From contig CAMSQM010000031.1 of NCBI GenBank assembly GCA_947062675.1, forward strand, positions 1-36,196: a DNA stretch of 36,196 bases, given 5' to 3'. Below, piece after piece: positions 7,670-16,108 of this stretch. The notes beneath the pieces were generated by a model, which was not told the DNA's origin, did no database searches, and saw only the letters and a list, made by a program, of their open reading frames with translations. The number at the start of each line of letters is the position of its first letter. The stretch's first letter is position 1. The translations under genes and the position numbers were made by a program. Source of the stretch: an uncultured Roseburia sp. GTDB taxonomy: Bacteria; Bacillota; Clostridia; Lachnospirales; Lachnospiraceae.

Positions 7670-8545
7670 TTACCAGCAGAGCACCTCATGCCCCGTCTCC
7701 GTGACAAGCACCATAATCTCCCACTGTGCCGAGGGCAGCCCGTCCTCCGTGTATACCTCCCAGTCATTGTCAGAATCCACATAGATTTCCACTTTTCCCA
7801 TATTCACCATAGGCTCAATTGTAAAAGTCATGCCGGGAACCAGAAGCATCTCGTGCCCCCGCCTGGAATTGTAACTTACCCAGGGCTCCTCGTGAAAGGC
7901 GAGACCGACACCGTGTCCGCCGATCTCCCGGACCACGGTGTAACCGTTTGCAAATGCGTGATCATGTACCGCCTGCCCCATATCGCCAAGAAAGCCCCAC
8001 GGCTTCACCTCCCTGAGCCCCATCTCCACACATTCCTTCGTGACCTCCACCAGCCGCTTTTTTTCCGGACTGACTTCCCCGATACAGTACATCCTGGAGG
8101 AATCGGAAAAATAGCCGTTGAGGTTGGTGGACACATCCACGTTTACAATATCGCCTTCTTTTAAAATGACTTTTTCCGACGGAAACCCGTGACACACCTG
8201 GTCATTGACCGATGTGCAGACGCTGTATGGATACCCCTCAAAATGAAGCGGAGCGGGAATCCCTCCCATATCTGTCGTCATCCCGTAGACGATCCGGTCA
8301 ATCTCCGCGGTATTCATCCCCGCGTGAATATGCTCTCCAATATAATCGAGCACCGCAATATTGATTTTGCAGCTCTCTTTAATACCTGCAATCTGCTCAG
8401 CATTTTTAATGATATCGTGCGTCGGAACAATGTGCCCCCTGGACGCAGCCAGCGCAATCCGTTCATCAAATGCCTGATGGCACACCTTGTATTTCCGCCC
8501 GCTGTTACACCAGCACGGATCATTTCTCCCAATTCCTGCTCTCAT
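7670..8545 (-). CDS. map: Type I methionine aminopeptidase with SEC-C motif
   Basis: This 291-residue metalloenzyme removes the initiator methionine from nascent proteins. The N-terminus carries a SEC-C zinc motif (NDPCWCNSGRKYKVCH, about residues 8-23), found in a subset of bacterial MetAPs and thought to help ribosome or protein docking. The peptidase core shows the metal ligands expected for the family: the two aspartates in NVDVS and YFSDSS, the histidine in GGHGVGLAFHEEP, and the glutamates in FTIEPM and SAQWEIMVLVTE. The ATG at 8545 with GGGGAG 8 bases away is preferred. A GTG at 8584 overlapping the yqeY stop (GTGA) would add 13 residues. It is last in the PrsA-like/yqeY/map cluster. 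Confidence 0.95.
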   Translation of the reverse strand: MRAGIGRNDPCWCNSGRKYKVCHQAFDERIALAASRGHIVPTHDIIKNAEQIAGIKESCKINIAVLDYIGEHIHAGMNTAEIDRIVYGMTTDMGGIPAPLHFEGYPYSVCTSVNDQVCHGFPSEKVILKEGDIVNVDVSTNLNGYFSDSSRMYCIGEVSPEKKRLVEVTKECVEMGLREVKPWGFLGDMGQAVHDHAFANGYTVVREIGGHGVGLAFHEEPWVSYNSRRGHEMLLVPGMTFTIEPMVNMGKVEIYVDSDNDWEVYTEDGLPSAQWEIMVLVTETGHEVLCW

Positions 8546-8580
8546 CTCTCCTGCTCCCCTGTCGCTGTCCGTGTGCGGTG

Positions 8581-9021
8581 TCACTTTCCGCAGAGCTTTG
8601 CAACTACCTGATTAATCACGCTTCCTTCAGCTTTCCCCCGCAGCTCTGGCATCACAGCTTTCATCACTGCGCCCTTATTCTTCCCTGCCAGCACATCCGC
8701 GAACTTTTCCTGAAGCAGCGCCTCCACTTCCTCCGCCGTCATCATCCGCGGCGCATACTCCGAAAAGATATCATACCGGGCCTGATACTCCCCGAGCAGA
8801 TCCGTCCGCTCCGCCGGACAGGTATCTATCTGCTCTTTCACGGTTCTGACCTCCTTTAAAATGACACGGTCCGTCAGCTCCTCCGGGATATTATCCCTGC
8901 ATCCCTCGTCGATCGCCGCCTTCTTCGCCGCCGACACCAGCGCTGAAAGTGCGTCCTTGCGCACTTTATCCCGCGCCTTCATCGCCGCTATCATATCCTT
9001 CTGCAGCTGCTCAAACTGCAT
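8581..9021 (-). CDS. yqeY: GatB/YqeY domain-containing protein
   Basis: The 146-residue helical protein is a stand-alone YqeY, related to the C-terminal tail domain of the GatB amidotransferase subunit. Recognisable stretches are the opening helix with DMIAAMKARDKVRKDALSAL, the EYAPRMM segment and the C-terminal GAVMKAVMPELRGKAEG. YqeY proteins are widespread. A role in tRNA-dependent amidation or translation is suspected but unproven. The ATG at 9021 is preferred over a GTG at 9030 because AAGGAG lies 8 bases before it and abuts the GTG. A 41-bp repeat array occupies the gap to the upstream gene, and the downstream map gene follows directly. Confidence 0.92.
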   Translation of the reverse strand: MQFEQLQKDMIAAMKARDKVRKDALSALVSAAKKAAIDEGCRDNIPEELTDRVILKEVRTVKEQIDTCPAERTDLLGEYQARYDIFSEYAPRMMTAEEVEALLQEKFADVLAGKNKGAVMKAVMPELRGKAEGSVINQVVAKLCGK

Positions 9022-9039
9022 GATCCTCACTCCTTCCGC

Positions 9040-9162
9040 TGTCTGCGCCCGTCAGTCTGCCTGTTCCTCAGTCATCCCTTTGTCTGCGCCTGTATGTCCG
9101 CCTGTTCCTCAGTCATCTCTTTGTCTGCGCCTGTCAGTCTGCCTGTTCCTCAGTCATCCCTT
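9040..9162. repeat. 41-bp tandem repeat, three copies, over the 3' end of the PrsA-like gene
   Basis: Three consecutive 41-bp units lie at 9040-9080, 9081-9121 and 9122-9162. The outer two differ at one base; the middle one has a few more changes. The rightmost copy contains the last codons and stop of the PrsA-like gene, and the others fill the gap to yqeY. Each copy carries ATGACTGAGGAACAGGC on the minus strand. Because 41 is not a multiple of three, the copies are not an in-frame extension. Confidence 0.95.
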
Positions 9163-10189
9163 CCACCGGCTCCGTCTCCGTGCTCTCAACGGTCGTGGTA
9201 AAGAGATTGTCAAATTCCACCTTCTCCCAGTTCTTCTCATTCACCGTCCATGTATGGCCTTCCTCCCAGCCCGTCACAACCTCGTCATAATGTTCGCTGC
9301 GCCGTTCTTCTATAATGGACTTTCTGGTCTCCTCTGTCGCATCGGCATCTTTCTCTGCATCCAGACGCAGGATGTAATAGTTCTCCTCCGTCTCCGTCAC
9401 GCCGGAGACCTCTCCCTCGCCGAGCCCCTTTAATGCGGCAAGCACTGCCTCGTCCAGCGACTCATCCTCCGCCGTAAAAGTACCGCTGCTCACAGTATAC
9501 TCCTGCTTTGCCGCCGCGTTCTCCAGACTATCCGCCTTTGCCTCCTCTGCAACCTTCTCCATGGTCTCTTTCAGAGCCGCCTGTTCCTCCTCCGTATATT
9601 CCGCGGAATTGCCCTCCTCATCCGTGTAGGTCTTCCGGGATACCGTTACGTAGCTGTAAGTGCCGGTAGCCGCCTCCTCATCGCTCACGCTGGTATCCGT
9701 CTCCGCCATAATCGCATCCTGCATCCGGCTCTGAATAGTCTGGAGCGTTAGATACTCCTCCACAATCTCCTGCTCCGCGCCAAGCGCATTGAGCGCATCC
9801 TGCCCGTTATCCGCGATAAAAGCGGCCGCCGCCTCTCTTATGGCCTCATTGTCTTCCTCCGTAACCGCGACACTGTATTCGTCCATGTGGGCTCTCAGAA
9901 TATACATGGTCTTCAGGCCGTCCAGAGTGCTCTGCTTTGCCTCCTGTTCCATGGTCATCCCGCCCCCGAACAGATCGGAAATCCAGACTTCCTCGCCAAA
10001 AATGGATCTGTAATAATCATCGTAACCCGCCTGATATAGCCGCACCGCAAAATTTGCAAGCCCCAGTGAAACTTTTGTCTCGTCAAAAACCGCTGCATCC
10101 GCATCTTTATTCAGTCCACCGCATCCGGTCAGAACCGATGCCGCCATTGCACCGCCTGTCAGCAGTGCGGTCAGTTTCTTTACTCTCAT
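9134..10189 (-). CDS. PrsA/SurA-like peptidyl-prolyl isomerase lipoprotein
   Basis: The 351-residue protein begins with a lipoprotein signal peptide (MRVKKLTALLTGG, then lipobox LTGC), so it should be anchored on the outer face of the membrane. The mature part has a helical SurA-N-like region and, from about residue 175, a degenerate rotamase-like module ending in a GEVSGVTETEENYYILRL stretch typical of parvulin domains. It is acidic and Glu/Thr-rich. The family folds exported proteins; whether isomerase activity is retained here is unclear. The start at 10189 has AGGAGG 5 bases upstream and a consensus promoter at 10241-10269. The last codons lie inside a 41-bp triplication. Confidence 0.8.
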   Translation of the reverse strand: MRVKKLTALLTGGAMAASVLTGCGGLNKDADAAVFDETKVSLGLANFAVRLYQAGYDDYYRSIFGEEVWISDLFGGGMTMEQEAKQSTLDGLKTMYILRAHMDEYSVAVTEEDNEAIREAAAAFIADNGQDALNALGAEQEIVEEYLTLQTIQSRMQDAIMAETDTSVSDEEAATGTYSYVTVSRKTYTDEEGNSAEYTEEEQAALKETMEKVAEEAKADSLENAAAKQEYTVSSGTFTAEDESLDEAVLAALKGLGEGEVSGVTETEENYYILRLDAEKDADATEETRKSIIEERRSEHYDEVVTGWEEGHTWTVNEKNWEKVEFDNLFTTTVESTETEPVEGMTEEQAD

Positions 10190-10240
10190 ATGTTCCTCCT
10201 GTATCCCCCGAATTGGAAAAACCGGGACAATCATCTGTCT

Positions 10241-10269
10241 ATTATAGTGCTTTCAGGGGAAAGGTGCAA
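10241..10269 (-). promoter_or_regulatory. Sigma-A promoter of the PrsA-like/yqeY/map cluster
   Basis: The minus strand reads TTGCAC (10264-10269), a 17-base spacer and TATAAT (10241-10246). The predicted start lies about 45 bases before the PrsA-like ATG at 10189. Confidence 0.8.
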
Positions 10270-10344
10270 GAAATTTCCGCTTTTTCAGAAAAAAACCTCC
10301 AGATTCTCTCCTGTCATCCAGTGCAGACAGACACAAAATTATTC

Positions 10345-10373
10345 TTGCTTTTTCCATGGATCCTTATTAAGAT
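10345..10373 (+). promoter_or_regulatory. Candidate promoter of the chemotaxis receptor gene
   Basis: TTGCTT (10345-10350), a 17-base spacer and TAAGAT (10368-10373) precede the receptor ATG by 45 bases. No sigma-D-type flagellar promoter is seen. Confidence 0.5.
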
Positions 10374-10418
10374 AGAGATATACATATTTAACAAAAATAG
10401 GGAAACGGAGCAGGTAAA

Positions 10419-12086
10419 ATGAACGATTTACAGACACAAAAGAAACGCAGAAAAACAGGACGTCTCGGAACAAAGGTCAGCCTTCTGGCAGCAGCCCTTC
10501 TGTGCGTCAGCAACGTCCTCATCGTGGCACTGTGCGTCTCCATGTATTATAAACAGACGCAGCTTATGCTTGAAACCCGGTGCGTCAACGGCACAAATAT
10601 GCTGGCCTACCAGAGGCAGCACGGTTTCGGGGAAGCGGACCAGACAAAGCTTCTGGACGACCTGAAAGAACAGATGAGATGCGAATTCACCATTTTTCAC
10701 GGGGATGAGCGCGCGTACACGACCATCCAGCAGGATGGGAAGCGCATCACCGGCACCAAGCTGAATGAAGAAATCGCTTCTATCGTTATCGGACAGGGTC
10801 AGTCCTACGTGGGCGAGGCGGAGATCCTTGGCATCCCGCATCTCACTTCCTATGTTCCGTCCATTGAACCTGACGGTACCGTAAGCGGCCTGATCTGCTG
10901 CAGCATCTCCATGGAAGAGGTTTCCAACCAGATCAGTCTCACAGTCAAACTTGCCTGCGCAGCGGGGGCCGGCCTGATTTTTGTGGGAATCATACTGATG
11001 TCCCTGTATGTAAGGCATGCGGTATCTGTCCCTCTTTCCAGGCTGACCTCACGGGCCAGGAGCATGGAGCATGGGGAACTGGGCCTCTCTCAGAATAAAG
11101 ATCTGACGATAAATATCCATTCCAACGACGAAGTCGGCGTGCTGGCAGATATTTTTGACCACACGATCCACCGCCTGAGAGGATACATCGGAGAGATCTC
11201 CACGATACTTGAATCCATCTCAAACGGCAATCTGGAAACCGCGACAACGCAGGATTATGTAGGAGACTTTACTTCCATTAAGACCTCCCTGGACAGTATC
11301 CTTGGCAACCTCAACAATACCATGTCCCAGATTGTGGAGAGCTCTGCCTACGTCTCAAACGGCTCGGAGCAGATGTCCATCGGGGCACAGGCATTAAGCC
11401 AGGGCGCGGTGGAGCAGGCGAGCGCCGTCGAGGAGCTCGATGAAACCATCCAGGATATCTCAGCCAAAGTCGGACAGACCGCGGAAAATGCCATGGAAGC
11501 CAGCCGTGAAGTGGAAAGCCTGGGTGCCCAGATACTGGAAAGCAACCAGAAGATGCAGGAAATGATACACGCAATGGAGGAGATCAACAACAGTTCCAGC
11601 GAGATCGAAAAAATCATCAAAGCTATCGAGAGCATCGCTTTCCAGACCAATATTCTCGCCCTGAACGCATCCGTGGAAGCTGCAAGAGCCGGCGAAGCCG
11701 GAAAAGGCTTTGCCGTTGTGGCGGAAGAAGTGCGCGACCTCGCAGGCAAGAGTTCCGAGGCTTCCCAGTCCACCGCCGCCCTTGTAGAGCGCTCCATCAG
11801 CGCAGTCGGTCATGGCACAAAAATTGCCAGCGAGACCGCCGCACGGCTTGAGGAAGTTGTCACAGGCGCCAGACATATTATGTCAACGACAAGCCAGATC
11901 GCCGAGGCGTCCCGCTCTCAGGCAGATTCCATTGCCCAGATACAGGAACGGATTAGTCAGATTTCAGATGTGGTTCAGACAAATTCCGCGACAGCGGAGG
12001 AAAGCGCCGCAACCAGCCAGCAGTTAAGCTCCCAGGCCGGTCTTCTGAATCGCCTGACGGGCATGTTCCATCTGAGATCATCGTAG
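10419..12086 (+). CDS. Methyl-accepting chemotaxis protein
   Basis: The 555-residue receptor has a short cytoplasmic basic tail, a first membrane helix at about residues 20-42, an extracytoplasmic sensor of about 130 residues resembling a single Cache-type domain, a second helix at about 175-198, a HAMP region with [11 protein letters not shown], and the cytoplasmic signalling domain. The hairpin tip carries the conserved [37 protein letters not shown] core (about residues 408-444), which contacts CheA and CheW. It would bind a small extracellular ligand and steer flagellar motility or other kinase output. No che or fla genes are in the window. A weak GGAG site lies 9-10 bases upstream, and an unusual repeat-bearing terminator follows. 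Confidence 0.96.
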   Translation: MNDLQTQKKRRKTGRLGTKVSLLAAALLCVSNVLIVALCVSMYYKQTQLMLETRCVNGTNMLAYQRQHGFGEADQTKLLDDLKEQMRCEFTIFHGDERAYTTIQQDGKRITGTKLNEEIASIVIGQGQSYVGEAEILGIPHLTSYVPSIEPDGTVSGLICCSISMEEVSNQISLTVKLACAAGAGLIFVGIILMSLYVRHAVSVPLSRLTSRARSMEHGELGLSQNKDLTINIHSNDEVGVLADIFDHTIHRLRGYIGEISTILESISNGNLETATTQDYVGDFTSIKTSLDSILGNLNNTMSQIVESSAYVSNGSEQMSIGAQALSQGAVEQASAVEELDETIQDISAKVGQTAENAMEASREVESLGAQILESNQKMQEMIHAMEEINNSSSEIEKIIKAIESIAFQTNILALNASVEAARAGEAGKGFAVVAEEVRDLAGKSSEASQSTAALVERSISAVGHGTKIASETAARLEEVVTGARHIMSTTSQIAEASRSQADSIAQIQERISQISDVVQTNSATAEESAATSQQLSSQAGLLNRLTGMFHLRSS

Positions 12087-12178
12087 CACAACAAAAAATG
12101 CTACTGCACATGTGATGTGATGCACGGCCACGCGATGCTATATTAAGCAGACACAATGCCGGTGCCAATAAAAATACA

Positions 12179-12246
12179 AAAAATGCTATGCAGTGGACGA
12201 ACCTTCTGCATAGCATTTTTGCATAGCATTTTTGCATAGCATTTTT
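12179..12246 (+). terminator. Terminator with a triplicated downstream arm
   Basis: AAAAATGCTATGCAG (12179-12193) pairs exactly with CTGCATAGCATTTTT (12206-12220) across a 12-base loop, giving a 15-bp stem ending in a T-run. The 13-bp unit GCATAGCATTTTT then repeats twice more (12221-12233, 12234-12246). A near copy of the upstream arm (AAAAAATGCTACTGCA) lies at about 12092-12107. The structure ends just before the stop of the convergent DUF3795 gene, so it probably serves both genes. Nothing else is seen in the 12087-12249 gap. Confidence 0.85.
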
Positions 12247-12249
12247 GCA

Positions 12250-12519
12250 TCAGCCATTCTGTTCCGCACGCCACTGCCTGCACTGCTCAAGCCGGGCACC
12301 GTTATCGCTCTGCTCCATCTCATAGGCAAATTTATGCAACAGGGAACAGACAAAATTGCCGCACTCCCCACAGTGCCCATGTTCTTTTTCCTCACAGCAG
12401 GACTTCACCGGGCAGCTGTCCCCCCAGAATGGCTTCTCCATTTCCACACATCCCCTGCACCCCATCGTCTCACGGTACTGGCATGTGCTGCACAACAGTC
12501 CGCATCTTGATTCTGTCAT
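12250..12519 (-). CDS. DUF3795-type small cysteine-rich protein
   Basis: The 89-residue protein is unusually rich in cysteine, with clusters CGLLCSTC, GCRGC, CPVKSCC and CGECGNFVC spread over its length, matching the DUF3795 pattern seen in Clostridia and methanogens. The clusters suggest metal or iron-sulfur binding, but no function is known for the family. The start at 12519 is supported by AGGAGG 7 bases upstream; a longer reading from 12561 has no such site. It is convergent with the chemotaxis receptor gene and stands alone. Its upstream gap (12520-12657) shows no clear promoter. Confidence 0.8.
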   Translation of the reverse strand: MTESRCGLLCSTCQYRETMGCRGCVEMEKPFWGDSCPVKSCCEEKEHGHCGECGNFVCSLLHKFAYEMEQSDNGARLEQCRQWRAEQNG

Positions 12520-12657
12520 CTTTGTTACCTCCTGATTCTGAAATCTTATGTACACACCCACACAACGGCTCCCATTCCGTCCTTACATGACCGGATACCC
12601 GCATATATATAATACAGGCTGAGCCAGTTACAGGCATATACTTATAAAATAACACAA

Positions 12658-12685
12658 CGGACATGACAACTATATGTCATGTCCG
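12658..12685 (-). terminator. Terminator of the GT2-GtrA pair
   Basis: CGGACATGACA and TGTCATGTCCG form an 11-bp perfect stem with a 6-base loop. On the minus strand it is followed by the U-rich TTGTGTTATTTT and lies about 60 bases after the GtrA-like stop. Confidence 0.7.
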
Positions 12686-12747
12686 TCTCCTTCTTACCCG
12701 TTTCGTCCCCGAAAAATCCCGGCATATTTCTTTTCTCACGCAGAATT

Positions 12748-13245
12748 TTAAAAAGCCCCGCCAGACAGGTGCCCCGCGTCTTTTTTCCCCGCCTCCCGAA
12801 ACACAAACAATTTACTGATTACATAATTAAGCGCAATCACAACAATCTGCCCCGCCACCTTGATTACCATACTGTCAAAGCCCAGCCAGGTGATAAATAC
12901 CAGCAGAATTCCCTCTTCCACCACAAGTGTTGCAATCCTTCCCGAGAGAAACTTTCCCAGCTCCCGCACGATGCCCGCCGTATCCGGACTGACCTGCTCA
13001 AATACCCATGTCCGGTTCGTGATATATGCAAACAACACCGCAATGACCCATGAAAATACGTTTGCGACCAGCTCATTCATTCCGGCAGCCCTCTCAAAAA
13101 GTGCATAAGATATAACGCTGATCAGAAACGTGAGTCCGCCGAAAAACAGATACAGAAGCACCTCTCTGTTCTTCTGATAAAATGGTTCCAGTATATTTAA
13201 AACCGGAACCTCCATCAGCCTGTCAAAAATATCCTTTTTCCTCAT
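12748..13245 (-). CDS. GtrA-like membrane protein
   Basis: The 165-residue protein has four predicted membrane helices and GtrA family features: the opening FLFFGGLTFLISVISYALFE-like helix, an NVFSWVIAVLFAYITNRTWVF segment, and a C-terminal FVFRE. GtrA proteins are thought to flip or organise lipid-linked sugars for glycosyltransferases of the GtrB/DPMS type. That fits its position 17 bases after a GT2 gene on the same strand. GAGGG lies 5 bases before the ATG. The pair probably decorates a cell-envelope polymer. The substrate sugar is unknown. Confidence 0.9.
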   Translation of the reverse strand: MRKKDIFDRLMEVPVLNILEPFYQKNREVLLYLFFGGLTFLISVISYALFERAAGMNELVANVFSWVIAVLFAYITNRTWVFEQVSPDTAGIVRELGKFLSGRIATLVVEEGILLVFITWLGFDSMVIKVAGQIVVIALNYVISKLFVFREAGKKDAGHLSGGAF

Positions 13246-13262
13246 CCGATCCCTCTTTCCCG

Positions 13263-14348
13263 TTATCCTTTTTCTCCTGTGCCTGCCTGCCCTTTGCGCA
13301 CCTGTTCTGCAGCCGCCGATTCCTGCATGGCTCCCGCGCCATTTTCCGGATCCTGACCTTCTCCTTCCACAGTCCTCTCACTGATGATATAGCGTGGCCG
13401 CTGTTTTACTTCCATATAAATTTTTCCAATATACTCTCCCAGCACTCCCAGGCAGACCAGCTGAATTCCGCCGAGAAAACACATCAGACAGACCGTACTC
13501 GCCCAGCCTGTCACTGTTTTTCCCAGAAGCTCCGTGACCACTGCCCACACGACACCCGCAAAACTAAGTACCGACATACCGGTTCCCAGCCCTGTAATCA
13601 TCCTCAGCGGCCTCACGCTCAGACTTGTGATTCCGTCAAACGCCAGGCCCAGCATTCTGGACAGGGGGTAATGAGTCTCTCCCGCAAGTCTCTCATGTCT
13701 CTCATAATATACGCTTGTGCTCTGAAAGCCAACCAGGGGAACCATTCCCCGCAGAAACAGATTGGCTTCCCCAAACTTCGCCAGCTCCCGCAGGGCACGC
13801 GCCGAAATCAGCCGGTAATCCGCATGATTAAACACAATCTCTGCTCCCATCAGGCGAATCAGCCGGTAAAAAGCCTCCGCGGAAAACCGCTTAAAAAGCG
13901 TATCTGTATCCCTCCTGCTCCGGACTCCGTACACGATCTCGCTGCCCTCATTCCACGCATCTACCATAGCCTCCATGGCCCCGATATCATCCTGCCCGTC
14001 ACAGTCAATCGTAATCGTGATATCTGCTGTGTCTTTTACCTCCATCAGCCCCGCAAGCAGTGCATTCTGATGTCCCCTGTTGCGGCTCTGTCTTATCCCG
14101 GAAAAATGCCTGTCCTCTTTCGCCAGCGCCTGTATGAGGTCCCAGGTCCCGTCCCTGCTGCCATCGTCCACAAAAAGAATCCGGCTGTCACAACTGATCT
14201 TTCCACTGTGCACCATCTTCATCACTTCCCCAAGAAAAAGCCCTGAGGTTACAGGCAGAACCTTTTCTTCGTTAAAACAGGGAATAATCACATACAGCTT
14301 TGCAACTGTTCCCGCTCTCATCCTATTATTTATACTATTGTCTGCCAT
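13263..14348 (-). CDS. GT2 family glycosyltransferase (GtrB / polyprenyl-phosphate glycosyltransferase type)
   Basis: The 361-residue enzyme has the GT-A fold of family 2: YVIIPCFNEEKVLP at the N-terminus, FVDDGSRDGTW, SRNRGHQNALLAG, and the metal-binding ITIDCDGQDD. Two C-terminal membrane helices follow (about residues 245-310), and a polar, repeat-poor tail ends it. This arrangement is that of enzymes that move a sugar from a nucleotide donor to polyprenyl phosphate at the inner face of the membrane, working with a GtrA-like partner, here the next gene. The start at 14348 has a close AAGGCGG; Met-10 at 14321 is an alternative. A good promoter lies at 14416-14443. Confidence 0.93.
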   Translation of the reverse strand: MADNSINNRMRAGTVAKLYVIIPCFNEEKVLPVTSGLFLGEVMKMVHSGKISCDSRILFVDDGSRDGTWDLIQALAKEDRHFSGIRQSRNRGHQNALLAGLMEVKDTADITITIDCDGQDDIGAMEAMVDAWNEGSEIVYGVRSRRDTDTLFKRFSAEAFYRLIRLMGAEIVFNHADYRLISARALRELAKFGEANLFLRGMVPLVGFQSTSVYYERHERLAGETHYPLSRMLGLAFDGITSLSVRPLRMITGLGTGMSVLSFAGVVWAVVTELLGKTVTGWASTVCLMCFLGGIQLVCLGVLGEYIGKIYMEVKQRPRYIISERTVEGEGQDPENGAGAMQESAAAEQVRKGQAGTGEKG

Positions 14349-14415
14349 CCGCCTTTACCATGCATCCTTTTCCCTGTCATTTCTTCTGTGATCAGAATAT
14401 ATATCTTTTCTTTGT

Positions 14416-14443
14416 ATTATATCCACCCGGAAAAAAATATCAA
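14416..14443 (-). promoter_or_regulatory. Sigma-A promoter of the GT2-GtrA pair
   Basis: The minus strand reads TTGATA (14438-14443), a 16-base spacer and TATAAT (14416-14421), about 68 bases before the GT2 ATG. Confidence 0.75.
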
Positions 14444-14489
14444 CCATCACCGCACTATTTTTACATTACCTCAGGAAAAACGGAACAGC

Positions 14490-14526
14490 AAAAACGCCGT
14501 GCAGCCGGCGAACCGGCCTGCACAGC
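14490..14526 (-). terminator. Terminator at the end of the N-glycan/transport locus
   Basis: On the minus strand GTGCAGGCCGG, loop TTCG and CCGGCTGCAC form a stem of about 10 bp with one bulged base. It is followed by GGCGTTTTTG and lies about 40 bases after the binding-protein stop. Confidence 0.8.
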
Positions 14527-14561
14527 GCTGTGCTCAGATATTTATCTGTCTCTCTGATTGC

Positions 14562-16082
14562 TTATTTTGCTTTCCACTCATCAATCTGCTTCTGAAGTTC
14601 TTCACGGATTGTCTCGAGACCAGCTTTCTCAAGGTCGGCATAAAGTGCCGGAACAGCTTCCTGCGGATCTCTTGTACCGGTATAAAGCTCTTTCTTATAG
14701 CGGTCCATAATCAGCGAGCAGTTTGCAATTTCTGTCTCCACGTTCGATCTGTCAAAATTAAATCCGAAGAGAACGGAGTAAGTTGCAGTCTCATTCCACT
14801 CTTCTACCTTCTGCCACTGATCCGGCTCATTCGGAGCTACCGGATACAGGGTGAAATACGTTGCCTGAGAGTAGGTTGCCGGGCTGTAGCAGTTCTCTGT
14901 ACGGGTGATGGTTCCGTCATCGTTCTTCGTGTAATCGGTACCCTCAATACCATATGCGAACAGATTACGCATTGTCTCGTCCGTATTGACAAACTCCAGA
15001 TATTTGAGCGCTTCCGCCTTGTAATTGGAAGCAACGGAGATCGCATTTACAGAACCCAGAATGGATGTTGAGGAATACAGCGGGCCTGCGAACGGCTCTG
15101 CAACACATTCTGCACCGCGGCTCGTTGACCATGATACTTCCGATCCCGGGAATCCCTGTCCGGAAGACACCACGTTCCACTTCGGTCCCTGATCCGTTGT
15201 AGCGGCATCCGGATTGATCAGACCGTCGTTGTACCACTTATGCATATGCGTTAAGATATTCATAATATCTTCCTGCTCAAACACATTCACCACTTTCGTC
15301 TCCGCATCGTCGAAACGCACACCAAGCGCCGGAATTGCAGAAGACTCATAATTCATCAGGAAACCATTGATACCGTCAGAAGCAATGGTCAGCGCATACT
15401 GAGACTCTGTGATCTCACCTGCCTTAATCGCATCCTGTACCTGGTAGAGCACCGGATCCAGCTCATCTACCGAGTGAATATTCTGGTAATCAATGTTATA
15501 CTTCTCAACCACAGCTTTATCCCATACCCAGTACTGTGTCTGCGAAGAATCTTTATAGGTCGGGATGGAATAAATCTTGTCATTCACTTTGACGGCTTCC
15601 CATACCTTCTCCGGAACCAGCTCCGTCAGACCCGGAGCATCAGCAATCATATCCGTCAGATCTGCAAACGCGCCAAGCGTGATCCCTGAGGTATATTTAT
15701 CACCGTTTGTAAACATCAGATCCCAGTACTCACCGGAATTGATCATGGCTGTCACTTTGTCAGACCAGACACCCCAGTCGAGATAGGAAATATCCACACC
15801 GATCCCGATCTTTTCGATCGAATACTCGTTCATCGCCGCGATAACCGCGTCGTTGTTCTGCGGAACACTTCCGATCTGAATCCACTTAAGCATAACCGTC
15901 TCACCATTATTGCCGCCCGTGGACGCCTGGCCGCCTGACTCTGTTCCGGATGCAGCGTTTCCGCCGGTACTTCCTCCGCTGCTATTTCCGGTGTTGCCAC
16001 CGCCTCCGCCGCAGCCTGCGAACAGCGAACCCGCCATCGCAACCGTGAGCAGTGATGCCAGAACTCTTGAAAACTTTTTCAT
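14562..16082 (-). CDS. Sugar ABC transporter substrate-binding lipoprotein
   Basis: The 506-residue family 1 solute-binding protein starts with a lipoprotein signal (lipobox FAGC, Cys-24), then a Gly/Ser/Asn-rich linker to about residue 60. The binding domain follows (LKWIQIGSVPQNNDAV, EYWDLMFTNGD, KIYSIPTYKDSS, AEALKYLEFVNTD) and ends with a DUF3502-type C-terminal region. It resembles LplA-type binding proteins that pair with LplB/LplC-type permeases, which lie directly upstream in the operon. By context it should capture N-glycan fragments outside the cell. It is clearly paralogous to the binding protein at 18059-19555. AAGGGG lies 8 bases before the ATG, and a strong terminator follows. 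Confidence 0.93.
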   Translation of the reverse strand: MKKFSRVLASLLTVAMAGSLFAGCGGGGGNTGNSSGGSTGGNAASGTESGGQASTGGNNGETVMLKWIQIGSVPQNNDAVIAAMNEYSIEKIGIGVDISYLDWGVWSDKVTAMINSGEYWDLMFTNGDKYTSGITLGAFADLTDMIADAPGLTELVPEKVWEAVKVNDKIYSIPTYKDSSQTQYWVWDKAVVEKYNIDYQNIHSVDELDPVLYQVQDAIKAGEITESQYALTIASDGINGFLMNYESSAIPALGVRFDDAETKVVNVFEQEDIMNILTHMHKWYNDGLINPDAATTDQGPKWNVVSSGQGFPGSEVSWSTSRGAECVAEPFAGPLYSSTSILGSVNAISVASNYKAEALKYLEFVNTDETMRNLFAYGIEGTDYTKNDDGTITRTENCYSPATYSQATYFTLYPVAPNEPDQWQKVEEWNETATYSVLFGFNFDRSNVETEIANCSLIMDRYKKELYTGTRDPQEAVPALYADLEKAGLETIREELQKQIDEWKAK

Positions 16083-16108
16083 AATAATTACCCCTTTCTT
16101 TATTTTAT

